A stretch of DNA of 64,000 bases. Origin: Centropus unirufus (lineage: Eukaryota; Chordata; Aves; Cuculiformes; Centropidae). The position numbers were made by a program, and so were the translations under genes. The stretch is taken from the NCBI GenBank assembly GCA_013397695.1, contig VYZI01000018.1, positions 697,642 through 761,641 of the forward strand, written 5' to 3'. The notes beneath the pieces are model-generated. The model made no database searches and had not been told where the DNA came from. It saw nothing but the letters and a program-made list of their open reading frames with translations. Every line of letters begins with the position of its first letter. Positions within the stretch are counted from its first letter, which is position 1. Shown here in pieces: positions 1 through 13,305 of the stretch.

Positions 1-2753
1 TATAGATTGGACATCACAAGAGGGAAAACCTGAGAATTAAATTGGGCATGAAAAATGGTATAAGAAGAGTAACCGATTCATCTTCACGCCCCTAAAATAG
101 CTGTTCAGTGCAGAAGTGTTTCTGTGCTATGGGAGTATGTGCATGTTAATTAAGATTCCTGACCCAAAGCATGTCACACCTTACAAACATTAATTGTTTG
201 GAATGCTGGATTGGATTTAAACAAGTAAAGGTAACGTTATATGAAGCATAGTAGTGCCGCTGAAACAATAGATCAGGAGAAAAACTGCTGTTCTGGGCAA
301 CCTTAATTCCCCATAGTCAAGAAGCATAGAGCTATCTGAAGCAAACCTCTGCAGGTGTCCCTCTTGTGATGTGCTGTAGGTTACAAGATGCTGTAGGACG
401 CTGCTGTAACTTGCTGGGTGCTGCTGTCATCTGCAGGCAGTGCTGGCTCAGCCTGTGAGCAAGCACGCAGCTTGTCCAAGTTGTGACAGGCTGTTTTAGC
501 CCTGACAACAAACTAGACAAACTAGAGCTGACTGATGTAGAGAGACCTATGAAGTTTTTCTCAGAATTGTGTTTCTTTTTGCAGTTAGCACAAGGAATCT
601 GAGTAGATAAATGCATGCAGAGGAGGTCTTTATCAGACCTCATGCAATTAAACAGGGAGTCTGAAATGCCCTTTACAATCCCAGAACATGATGGAATAAT
701 GGTTAATATTTGAGATATACATATCTTACTAGTTCATACAAATTCAGATGCTGTGTAATCATCCTATGTAATAAAGTTGGGGTTTTCCTCTGGATTTTTT
801 TTAACATGACCTGCTTACAGAAAGAAAAAATCTGTCTCATGTTTAAATGTTTGGTCATATAACTCGGTTCATACACTTAACAACTCATAGCCTACTATAA
901 TCAGTCTTGCACATTGTAAAACATTAAACAGAATATTTTCTCTTAAAGCAGTTAAGTCTAGATCAAAGGTAGAGGATTATGCAGCATGCCTGGTTTAAGA
1001 AAGTGCCATTCAAGAGGTTAAAGCTGCAATCAGTAACACTTTATGCTTAGTCTTATCTACTATCTTTTTATTATGTGGAAACGTTAGTGTTTACACCCAG
1101 CCATGCCAAACTTCACTGAGCTCAGATGAAGGAAAAAATAAAGGAATTCTTCAACTATGGGTTCTGTATTTTAACTTCTTAACTACATAGAAGTGGCATT
1201 GTGTTATGCAGTGTTTCTAATCACTGGATGTTTGCAGGCTCACAGTCTCTTATGTTATTTTGAACAGTAAGAAGTTATATAGAGCTGTCAGCCATGTAAG
1301 TCTCATCCAGGCATGAAAAGGTATGTAGTGGGTCTTTTGACACTTGGGCCACTAGTGAGATTGGTGAAATAGTGAAAACAAAGATCAGCTACTCAGTATC
1401 GTTGTCCAATCTCTGCCTGTCCCATGCCCTGTGTGGTTTCTAGCACCATAGGATTAAAAAGTACATTAATGTGGTATGATTTCCATGTACTTTTTATCCA
1501 CTGTTATGGAGATTTTAGCAAGTCAAAACTAACCAGCTTGCATTTCAAGCTTCTTGGGGTTTTTTAAATAGTAAATAGAACTACTTTCTTGCTCTGGGAA
1601 TGATTTTGACTGCACTGTTGAGAACTGGAGATGATGGAATGTGGCTTTGCCCTTTAAACAAAGTTGCTCTTTGGAGAATAAGTACATTACCAGGAATACC
1701 TCCTCTTCAGTCCTTTGATTCTCTGTAGTTATCTGTACTTCTTCAAGATTTATGGTGCCTTCTCTAATGAGAGCAATCTTATATATGCAGCCTTTGTGCT
1801 TTGTAGGCTAGAGCCCAATCCAGCATTTAGTTCTTTGAAAAATGCTTTCATGTCTGTCTGCCTCTTTCAGATCTTAGGCTCTCAAAGCATAGAGACCTAT
1901 GTTTTAAATGTCTTATACTTTTATGGCAAAAGACTATTATTCTTTCCTAATGAAGACCTGCTAAGCTTAAAGAGTTAATTGTGAACCAGATCCAGTCAGA
2001 AACTGTGGTAGGTTGAGTGCATAAATATGTACATACACATACATTTTCTTTTAATGGTAGTATGGAAACTATGCAGGCAACCTATTGATACAGTAATAAG
2101 TGTAAAGACTACATGAATAATAGCTTTTACATTTAGTATTATGGCTGATTAGTGCTATCCTCTGTGATGATTCATCATAATAAAGCCCTAATCGTTACAA
2201 GCTATGGTTGTGTCTCAGGCATCTTGGCATAATTATCCTGTGTTTTCTTCAAGAAAGCATAAAGCTTGCCTTTGTCTTGCAAGTGCTGAGTAATTGCTGA
2301 ACAGTTACATGTTTATGTGATGTGAAATAGAAATGATACCATAATATTTTCTCTTTCTGTCTGACTGCCCTCCCCAGTGATCAGTTTCTGAATTTTGCAG
2401 TTGTTTTTTTTCTGGTTCACGTATAAAATGAATCTTCTCTTACTGGTGTGTTATTGGTAAGGTACTCTTGTACTGATGTTGCCGAGTTTGTCCCACATGG
2501 TTTAGCAAGGAAGACCTAGACTTAAAGACTAAGAACTCTTCCCTGGAATTTGGTGATTGCCAGGTTACCACTGTGTTGGATTCAGGACTTGTTCCATGAA
2601 ATGAACACTCTTCCTTTTGCACTGTGCTCACAATAATTGAAACTTCTACCCCTTTTGCAATAAGTTTTTGTTGCTTTATTTAGTATTTAGGTGGCTCTCC
2701 TTCCTCAGTGTCTGATGTAGCTGTTGGTTGCTGCCTGTGTTTCCTGTTGTTTT
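1..2753. other. Noncoding stretch, no gene seen
   Basis: AT-rich, CpG-poor sequence without any recognisable gene or interspersed repeat. The open frames on both strands are at most about 100 codons and start or stop arbitrarily. None shows a signal peptide, domain motif or plausible splice borders. The texture fits intergenic or deep intronic vertebrate DNA. Confidence 0.75.
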
Positions 2754-2785
2754 GGGGTTTTTTTGGGGAGGGAGGAGGGGGGGGG
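2754..2785 (+). other. G-quadruplex motif
   Basis: Four or more G-runs lie on the plus strand: G4 at 2754-2757, a seven-T loop, G4 at 2765-2768, a one-base loop, G3 at 2770-2772, a short A/G loop, then a run of nine G at 2777-2785. This meets the usual rule of four runs of at least three G with loops of up to seven bases. It sits in a local G/T-rich patch with no coding context. It may be a simple low-complexity expansion, and the exact length of the final G run may be uncertain in any assembly. Confidence 0.7.
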
Positions 2786-5700
2786 ACCTGGTTCTTGTGT
2801 GATGAGTGGGTATAGAGAGAGATTAATCCTATTTTTACAGGAAGCCTGTAAATAGATGCGGTTTCCTAGATCTCAGTCAGTGTCTTCCCAAATATCTTAT
2901 TTGTTGCTCTTCAATCAGCAACATCACCTTTCATAGAATGGACTTTGATTCTGTCTTTGATTCTGCCATGCTTTGTGCTTTGACCAGGGTGCTGAACCTC
3001 CCAAAAAAGGATCATGGTGTAATTTTTGAAATGCTATGCAATTATCTTGCTTTGCTTTCTGATCCTAGATAGGCACAATACAAGGGCAACAGGAATGTTG
3101 GTCTTACAGGTAGGATTTTGGTGCCCTGTTCAGCCTCTTTCATGCTGCTGAGCCACTGGAATAAAAACTGCAGCTCCAATTCCATTCTGAAAACCTTATT
3201 GCTGAATGAATTTTATCAGGTTTAACTCATGCCGGCTTTTTAAGTCTGAGAGATTATTTTCAAGCAGTAAGTCTTAGGATGCTTATCTAATGTGAAATTC
3301 CATATCTTCTGAGATTCACCTCACTAATCTGTGCTGTTCCTCTTGAGTCACATATTTTTAAGGGCATGCTAAATGCCCCGTGTTGATTAATGTAATCATA
3401 ATGTAAAACTTACTCAATGAATGTTCATTGCTCTCTATCCTAATCACTTCATGTAGTGCCAAAAATCCCCTTTCAAAATGTTTCTTCATCACTTCTTGAT
3501 GAATAGGGTTCTTAAACTGTGAAATAGCTCTCCCAGACTGTCATTCTGGTTCTGTTCCAGTTTAAACATATTTTTGGTTTGAAATAAAACATGATTATCC
3601 AACATCTTTAAAAAGAAATTGGACCTGACCTGAGCTTGGCATTTGTTGCCATTGCTCTTGTCTCTTTGAATTGCATCCAATTTAAAACCAAGCGGCTATT
3701 GAGGACATTGGCAAGTGCAGAAACATTTATTTAAATAATTTAACGTTATGCTTGGGTTTTCCTAATTATAATTTTTCAAAATTCCACAGTATAGACTCCC
3801 AGACTAATGATATATTGCTTATAATTAGTAAATAGTCCAGTGGAAAAAGACTATTTCTTTTTGCGCTAACAGAATAAAGGGAAGGAAACCAACAGTCTTG
3901 ATTCTCATCCTGTGGGTAAAATTGTCTTTATTATGAATGAATTTAATATATTTTATTATTAACAATGACACATTTAAGAGAAATGACAGATGTTCATAGC
4001 CCCAGCCTGCATGTTCACACTTCATAATCATTGTGTTATTCCTTTGATAATTTCTCCTATGAATAGCTGTGACTATATGCTTGTAGCAAGATACTTTGCA
4101 ACTGCAATAAAAGGGTGATATTTCCTCATGTTCTGTGACTGGCGGTAAAAGATAAGATCAGTTTTAAATGCCTACCTTCTGAAATGTATTTATTCTCTCA
4201 TCTACCACGGCAGAAAAGAAAAAAGTAGAATAGAGGAAAGGCAAATTATTTTTCTACTGTTGGCTGAATTGTCTGTTTTCAGTGCTTATAAAAACATAAC
4301 ATGAACATTTCAAATTAAAAGGAAATCAATTTTCTTGTTACGCATTTTGAGAAATAAAAAATGCTAAAATGTCATTCAGGTTTGTTCAGCAAGGCTTACT
4401 TTTCAAAACTGCTTGTTCACTATTCACACAAAATAAATGATAAATAATCCTATCAGTTTAAACATAGTGAAACAGTTGGGTATTATGGACGTCTTATTCC
4501 ATGAATTTATAAAGGAGATAAGCTTCCTAATTTATTTTTCTAGTAATGCTAGAAGCCATATAGGAAGGAAGAAGTCTAATTTATGTTTGTGTTGCTGTGG
4601 TCCAATGGTGGTTTACAATAGCATAGATGACTGTTTTAGATATTCTTCCAATTTTTGACATCTTTTTGTATTTTTCAAATTAACTTTCATTGAAACTGTT
4701 TCTTTTTTTTCTAATTGGTTAAACAGAAGTTGTAATCATCAGATTACCCATACTTTGAGGATTTTTATTTTGTATTTTTTATGAACGCTTATTTTCACTT
4801 TTTTCTACTTCCTAAATTATCGATAAATTTCTAACTGTATGTTGTCTATTTGCTTCAATAAACTATAATGTGCTTATGCCTAGACCAGTCATTTACCTTG
4901 GTGTTCATAATTCTTTTTGTCTTCCTCTTTGCAAGTGGGAGTTGCCCAAATGTCTGTTTTGTTCCAGTAAAAGGAGCTTCCCCAGAAGATGGTTATGAAT
5001 GCCCTCAGCCTAGGGATGATATATTATCTGTAATTTGCTCCTCAATAATAGTGAGCTGCACTTGTAAGCTGAATGTTGGCTGAAGTGAAATTACAGGACC
5101 ATAGAGAAATACTTTACACCGCCTTGTAACATAGCTCTCCAGCAAATGCATTTGACTGAGTGTCACTTGCAGAAGGAAGCAGGATCCTCGCCATGCTGGA
5201 GAACCTAGAGAAGCCACTCTTGTTTGCCCATTATACCAAAGGCAGTTCGTGTTAGTGGGTCAGGAGAGGTCTAGTCATGTGGTAATGACTGAAATATGAG
5301 CTGGTGTTCCATACATGCTTTATGTCAACAGCTAAACTGAGCCAAGAGCACCTAAAGATGGTGTAATAAGCCTTCCAAGTAATTTCCCCCAGAAATCTGA
5401 AGGAGCTTTGCACTGTGGTATGTGTACAAGACTGGCTAAACTCTATAAGAAGATAATCTGCCCTAATTTATCTCAGGACGAGAGGGTAGGGAGGAGCTGC
5501 ACTCAACATTTGCTCCCAGGGCAAGGGAAGGGTGCTGGCAGCTCCTCAGTGAGACTGGTCTCCTAAACGTATGTGTCCTAGCTGCTGCCTGTGACTGCAC
5601 AGGAAAAAGATGGGAGCTTTGTCTGATGGGTGGACAACCAACTGCTTCAATCCAGCACTTCCTATGGTGTGGGAGGCACATGGCATGGCAAGCAGCGTAG

Positions 5701-8700
5701 CTTGCTCCGTGCTTTTTAGTTTCTCCTCCCCCACAAGATAAACCCTTTCTAGATATATTACCCTTTTTCTTCCTTTCCAAAGACCTTCTGGCAATCTTGT
5801 GGAATGGGTGTTTCTTCCCTAGATTTTTAAATTTTGCTTTGCTCTGTCGGTCTGTTCATGTGCTGCTGTGGCTTGTCCTGTGAATTATCCAAACCTGCTA
5901 TTGACTTCTGCTCTACTCGCCTTACAGTAAGTGAAAGTCTTACTCCTGTCTCCGATGGGACCGCAGCTCAAGTTTTTTTTTTTTCACTGTCCCCATGTAT
6001 TTAATTTAGCATGGTTTTTAACTGACACAAGAATTTTCCTTTCCTGCATAACAGTAATAAATGGACAAAGGCAACTAAAAATATAAAAGTATGAAAGTGC
6101 CTGTAAGAGCTGACATGTTTAGTGATGTTATCCATGGTTTGCTACTACAGCCCCTGGTAGTGGCATAAGAAAAATCTGATATGAATAATGCATGAAGGAG
6201 TTCAAGCTTCTATCTGCTCTCTGCTATTTTTCACGTTTGATCAAGTAATTAACTAGTGACTGTAGGATTTATTCAGTCAATGCTTTTGGTTTTTGATGAG
6301 TTACTACCCTCTAGGCTTGAACTATTGTTTTACAAATAAAATGATGCAACTGTGTAAACCAATATGTAGAAAATCACAGCTAATAAAACAAGGATTCCCC
6401 CTTCTTTTTTACATAAAAAATAGTTACATGACACTTAACAGGTACTGAACACAGAAAACTGTGGAAAATATCTCCTAGTTGAACACTGGGATTATAAAAC
6501 ATCATTTTTAAGGCACTTTATGTATCAAAGCAAATATATCTATCTGATATTGCTGCATGTAATTCTTTTGGATTTGAACACCTGGTTTTGACCTTTAAAG
6601 GTTTTATGTAGTGAATTTATGGGATATCAGAAATATGTGTATCTAATTTACTCTGCACCGTAAAAATATAAGCCTTGAACTTCCTCAGTGGTTTAGTGTT
6701 TTTAATAAGAGATGAGAAGCATATTACAGGATCATTTCATATGCTGCATGTACCTTTTAATGAAACTTAAAGAAAAGCATTGTACAAGAACTACATGTTT
6801 TACAGATTTAGTCTACGTGTGGGATCCTTGTTGAGGGCTCATGGTACTCACTTCTCTCATAACAATGTATTATAGTTATGGGTAAATGTAATGAGCAGCT
6901 TTTCCAGGTTTTAAATATTGAAATAAAAATAAAGTTGTTCATTCAGTCATTTAGCTGTTATATTTTCATAGTGTTAATGATGGATGTCAGATTCCTTCAA
7001 TATAATTAAATAATGGAATATAACTCTGTTTTTAAAAAGCAAAATGAATACTATAAACAGCCATGCCTATAGTTACTTTTTTAAAACTCCTGAGAAAGCT
7101 TCCTAAAAACAAGTCAATAGAACAATCGTGTATTTAATTGTTAATCTATTTTATGTTTTAGTAAATGCTTGGTGTTGTTTTCCTAATTCACTTACATGGT
7201 AATGGATAATCAAGTAATAATCTGTGGCTTGTAATTCAAAAATGGCTTCATTGTATGGAGCCCTGAAAGCTAAACAGGACCTATCATCCAGATGGATAGA
7301 ATAGGAACATACATAAGCTTTTCTTCCCAAGAAACAGTAATTATGGTGTTTAGTAGCTCATGTTTGACTTAACAGTGTATCAGATGATTTCTTTCCAGTC
7401 TGCTGTTCTCAGCACTTCTGCAATGAAAAATCCTGGGCTTAAAGTTTACTTTAAAGAAATTTTATTGCCTTCTTTGTAGTACTTCTATGAGTGTAAAACT
7501 TTAAATACTACCCCCTACCCCATTTTGCTTCTAAGACAGCGTGGTGGAAAAAGACGCACATGACAATTCTCATTGTTTAGTGAACTAAATGCTTACTTGA
7601 GCACAGATATCTCTAGTATGGCCAAGCTCTATGTTCACAACAAGGTATTAAATATTACCTAGTAAAGGTCTGAGAGACCATGACTCATCTCAAAACCTGG
7701 TGGGTGGAGAGTCAGGAATAAGAAGCGCAGTAGTGAAGGGCAGGATGTATGTTCAAGAAAGCAATAGGAGTGAAAGACTATGGTGCTGCATCTGTGCTAA
7801 AGTCTTGAATGAGTAATTAAGTTTTGTAAGCACTTGAAAGCAGAGAGTTGTAGTGTTCTCATTGAATTTGTGAATCTCCTATACGTTGACAATTACAGGT
7901 TAGGTGAACCAGATAGTGCTTCTCTGTGTTTGTGTGGTCATGTTGGTGTAACTATCTAGCAAAAAAAAAAACATTGACTGAAATAACCCAGAAAACTGGT
8001 TAGCTTGCAAAGGCATTTGAGATAAAAACAATGTTTGAGTGTAAAATTTTCCATCATACACAGATTTCTTCCTGAGTTCCTAGCAACGAAGCTTAAAATC
8101 AGGAGCCTACAATCTATTGTTCTCAGAAAATGTGAAATTGGGAGTCTTTTTCTGAAAACTGAAAAAGTCAAATGAGGCATTTTTTTAGTTCACCAGTTCC
8201 TCAGGTAGCTATTTACATGAGCTAGTAAAGGAAACAATGCATAGTGCAGAAGTAGAGGCACAAATTTCCTTTCTAGTCAGTCTAGTAGTTTTCCCTAAGA
8301 TCAGAGCTCATTCACTTAGCCTGAAGCACTTGTACCCAAGCCTTCACCCTACAAAGCAAAATCTTGGCTTACTTTGAGGAAGAGGATATTTAACAGCAGT
8401 ATTGAAATACTTCACCACGCACAAAGCCATCAGGGACAGCTAAATGCGTTAGATGTGAGGACTGACAATCTGCAGAACCTTACAAATGCACGTGATGAAA
8501 AGCTAGCCACCGGATGGCTGAATTGGAAAATTATCATGCATCGCTATATTTAAACAAGGAAAAAGAAGAAAATATTTCTGGCAAAATTCTTGTTTCCTTC
8601 CAGTTGTATAACATTTCCAGGGCACAATGACCTGATGCGCAAGGAAAGGATGATTATGGTCCAAGCTGCTTGTAACCATGTTTGTGTATGGGTAGCTACT

Positions 8701-11700
8701 TCTACAAGTGAGCCAGTACATCTTGGTGTCTATCTGTGTCTTTTCCAAGCAACAAATTGCATGTTTTAAGGAGGCTTAGAAAAGCAATACATCTCTTGGG
8801 TTAGCCTAAGGCAGCAGATGTTGAGTGACCAGTAAAAGAGGAGGAAAGAGCGTTGTAGAATTGAAGCCTTTGGCTGTGAAACATGTGAATTTGTAAGTAG
8901 GATGGCAATAGGTGCTTCTACAGTTTGTATTAAATTTGAAATTATTACTTGAGTGGTCAGATGCTCCTACTTTTGGCTTTGCTCAGTGGGAGGAAACAGA
9001 GGAATTAACTCTGTTCTCTTTCTGATAATTCAGAGTTATAGAGGAGAAGAAAAACATTACTGTTCTTGGCAGGAATGAGCTGGAAATGGTTCCAATTTCC
9101 TTAAGTGTTTGTGTCTACAACACTTAAATATGAGGATTGTAACACCAAGACGCTAAAATGCATTTCAGGAAAAAAATTGCAAAAGATGAAAAACTTAAGT
9201 AGGCCACTAAAGGGGAGAGGGGAGAATAACAGTATACCAGTGGCACTAACAAATCCTCAGAATAATCTGTTTTCCTTCCAGGGTTCAGAACCTTACTACA
9301 GAAGATGACAAAACATGTTTAATGTGAATTGAATTACAAACTGAAAAATTTCAGGGTACTTATTAATCTGTGTCCAAGTACCTCTGTTCCTCCTAGCTAT
9401 AATATTAAATAATCATATTTTACTTCACAATTAAGTAATCGTTTTTCAGAAGCGGAAGATGCAATGGAACACAAAATGCAAAAGGGGGTTATACAAGCCA
9501 ACAGCAGATGAGTTAGATATGAAGTGTCTGAAAACAAATATAACCGAATAGGTTTTGACATTGAATTAGGAAGGGGACACTAAGAATGTAGATTTGATAT
9601 AAATGTATGTGTTTAAGGCATACTGATAATTGAGATGTACTGTAAAATTTTGAAATCAACCAGGTATTCTAGGTCAGATATGAACAATGGGCTTGGATGA
9701 CATGCCTAATTTAAAACCACGATAAATCTACTGGCACTTGGAACACTGCTGTTCTGTTAGTTCTGGGCCCAACCACATTCTTCAATGAATGTACCTGCTT
9801 GGAACAGCAAATGAGGGTGACCTTCCTTCTCAGGAGTCTATTCCACTGATTATTTTCTGATACAGTAACAAAGCGATGCCCTTCTGGAGTACATCCAACT
9901 TGCCTCTTGGCTTCAAATGCTCACAGGTAGATAGCACACCTGTGCCTTATAGAATGAGGTAGGTTGCTTGGGTGACCCTCCAAAGTGTTTATTCAAGGAG
10001 TAAGGCTTAAACTTCCTTTTTATGTGCATCTCTTAACTTACTTAGCTATGTTTGTCCCATCAGGTGCCAGAGAATAGTAAGGGCATAAGGTGGCATAGTG
10101 GAGTACCTGCAGTTGTGTGACGCTGAAGAAAGATGCCTGGGTGCGAGAAGCTGCTTAGGCATGAAAAGGAAAGAAAATAGCTTAGAATGTGACAAGTGGA
10201 GTTACAAATAGTGTTTTTGCAGGGCAGTTGCTGGTAAACTGTCACTGAACTCGGAGCATGGCTTACGGTGCAATTATGGTTTCTTCTGGGAGCTTGGCTA
10301 AAAGTAGAGCAAGCCATTTATTAGTGCTCTCAGAATGGAGCATGAGCTCTGAAAAACTGGAGATTATTCTACAATCCAATTATTGATTGGAGGTGAAGAT
10401 AATGGAAACTGTTTAAAAAACGTCATGTTTTAGTACTTATATGTACTCGCTATTCTGAAGATTGACTCTACTTTGTTGCACTTCGAAGGCTTTGTTGTCT
10501 TCTCATCCCTACCATACAAATGAATAATATTGTTACACTGGAATGCAAATATATAATGCCATTCAGACTTGCAGGAATAGCACAGTAATTCTATTACTTC
10601 TTGCACTATTGCTGGATGTTGGATGAAGACTAAAGATTTTGAGTTACAAAGGAAGATTGCTGTTAGCAAAATACCATGGAAGGCTTTAGCTTGTTTGTGA
10701 AACCTGCAAACTAGCTTGTCGATCTCTTGCTTTTCAAGATTTTCAGCTGTTTGTTTTAATGGGGTTGATTGTGCTTCTTTAAGTCTTGCAAGCCATCTGA
10801 GCTAAGGGTAGGTAAATGGTAAGTTCTGTTTTTGAACTGTCATTGTGGCTTAGGTTTTTGTTTTCTTTTAACCTACACCTTCAAAGGAAGGAAATATAAT
10901 ATGTGTAGCTGACCTTTTGAGTTCCGGATTGCATTGGGAAGGAGGAAAGCACTTAAAAGTACAGAAGCAGAAGGTTGGAATAAGGTTTAGTAATTCCAGC
11001 TCTTTGACCACTAGAAATAACAAGTACTGTAGAGATAATTGTGCAGTGCTGCAAGCAAAGATAGAAGAAAATAGGAAATATATCCTGAACCAATAAACTT
11101 TTTGGGCAATGTGTTCAGTCTCACAGTAACATTTTCATTTGTATTGAAGTGCAAAGATGAGAAGCACAGAAGTAAATGCCAACGGTGACAAAATACATAA
11201 AACCGTCAGACAAGGAAATTGATACCAAAAGGTATCATCCAAAGATATTAAAAGGGAATCAAATACAGCTACAGTGTTCACTGTGTCTAATTCACTGGCA
11301 TACAGCGTTTCTGATAAGCATAGGAATTGTTGTCTGTCCTTTTTTTTTTTTTTAAGTAATAGGAATTTGCCACTATTGATGTTGCTTTCACTACGATGTT
11401 AAAAAAAAAATTCCTCGTGAGCCAGCAACTGAGGCCTGTTTTGCTTCCAAAACAGAAATGTGGAACAAGAGGTTGTTACTATTTCCAGAGGACTTGTCAC
11501 CTGGACAGAATATAAAATAAATTGTGTGCTAAAGAGATTTCATATATATGATATCTTTACAGTGAGGAATTCTGAGGTTCTAAAATCCCAGAAAGTAGAT
11601 GGAGATGGCTAGCAAGACTACAAACTTTCACTGCAAAATTTCGAAGTAAATGCATCTGATTAGGTCAGTTCTAAGAGGCATCTTCTTCCCTCTCTCAAAC

Positions 11701-13168
11701 AGCCCCATGTCAAACAAAATGTTGGTGCCAGATTCCAGAGGCTTGTTTAGGCAAGCATGAAGCTTTGTGGGGCGCATTCAACAAGACAGTTGTAAATCCT
11801 GATTTTAGTTGTGTATGTACTGCTTGCTGAGGTGGGTGTGAGAGCCACTTTTTTTCAGAGAATAAATGTTTGCACAAAACAAGGTTCAAGCTTGCTTGAT
11901 CAAAACCTTTCCTAGCATCTGTTTTGCATTCATTTGAGGCCTAAGCAAGTGCTTTGTTTCAAAATGGCGTTTGCTTGTTTGGGCTGCAAGTTAGATGTTT
12001 TAGCAAAAAGCGGTTCTAATTTTTCCTGTGATTTTATAGCTTTAAATTCCACTAGTCTGTTGCATCCAAAGCACTGTGATTTTGTGAAACAGAAAAGAAT
12101 GACCATTATGCAGAAAGGACAAACTGCACTCTCTCTCTCAATGGGTGTTTTTTTTTTTTCATTTGTGCTATTCAGCTTCACACTTAGGTAAAATCAGAGT
12201 TACTCAGGTATAAAATATGTGGTTACTAGTAACAAAAAGCTGTTAAACAGTTTTATCAGTCACCGCTGAGCTGGTATTTTTGGTTGCATTTTGTCCTATT
12301 GGTAAAACATGCTTTTTTGTCCATTTTATTTACAGTCCACAGCCTTTGAGGTTTTTCAGATACTGTTGTGAACAGCACAGAAGTGATGAAATAATGATTT
12401 TCATACTTTGTAATGTTCAGAGGTGTATTAATGTTCTTATTCTGCACTACAATGAGAGCTTTTGGCATATTTGTAACACACAGGCTAACAAGCCATGAAA
12501 CTTTCTATGTACACCAGTAAGATTCTGTAGTGCTGGAGGCACACTTTGATAAGGAAAAGCAGAATTTGAGTATTTGAGCTGCTTTTTCTTTAAAATGGCT
12601 TTGTGCAGCTTAGCACTTACACTTTCTGGAAAATCATTCCAAATCTCCTTGTTATCGCCACCTTAGCCTTAGATGTAGACCTTGGATGGTGTCAGCTGTG
12701 CCATGGGTTTCTCTCATCCTCCCAAATATGAGGATGTTGTGTCAGTACCTACAGAGCTGGAAGAAAAGCTTGCTCTAAATGTTCATTTCAGAGCTTCAGC
12801 TCCTGTATCCTTTCTTGATATAGCCACATCCATATCTTTACCTTAATAGTTCATCATTGATTTTTACCTGTAGATGGATGAGCAGCAGTTGCTGGCATAA
12901 ATTTTTTATTTGACATGTGAGCTGTGGCAGGTAGTTAACCACTTTCATGAAATCTTTTTATTTCTCTGATAGAGTAAATGTCAATAACGACATAATGCTG
13001 GAATCTTGTTCTTAATACAAATTAGCAACTATCTGCAGTATGTTATGCATCGTTAAATAGATATATTTTTTTGAGCCTTACAGAAGATGTTTTAAAGAAT
13101 GAAAAGTGTTTTTAAACACCAGAAGAACTTCTCTCAATTTCTCCTGTTTTTTTTTTTGTCACTTTCAG
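2786..13168. other. Noncoding stretch with homopolymer runs
   Basis: About 10 kb with no gene or dated repeat visible. It holds a T run at 5973-5984, an A run at 7961-7971, and a T14 run (11340-11353) followed 47 bases later by an A10 run (11401-11410). A small hairpin, GATACC-AAAA-GGTATC, lies at 11221-11236. Open frames reach 105 codons (minus strand, 5463-5780) but carry no recognisable protein. Confidence 0.7.
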
Positions 13169-13305
13169 ACAAAAACAAGAGTGTGACACCAAGCGCCAAA
13201 CTATTAAAATTACTTTTCTGGGGGGTGAAGTGGAATAATGACAGATACCACAATAAAAATGTGGTGACTTTGGTAGAGTAAATAAAGATTTTCTTTTTAT
13301 TTTTT
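13169..13305 (+). other. Possible terminal exon (splice acceptor plus poly(A) signal)
   Basis: A long pyrimidine tract (about 13140-13166, including a T12-13 run) ends in CAG at 13166-13168, a strong-looking splice acceptor. The downstream 110 bases stay open, ending in a stop at 13279-13281, directly followed by an AATAAA hexamer at 13281-13286 and a T-rich tract. That order (acceptor, short open stretch, stop, AATAAA) is what a last exon looks like. The predicted peptide is lysine- and asparagine-rich and matches nothing I know. Acceptor-like tracts are frequent in T-rich DNA, so this may be chance or part of a long noncoding RNA. Confidence 0.15.

Noticed and set aside
8187..8200. TTAGTTCACCAGTT shared with 13747-13760
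   Set aside because: The match does not extend beyond 14 bases and the flanks differ, so a dispersed repeat is not supported.
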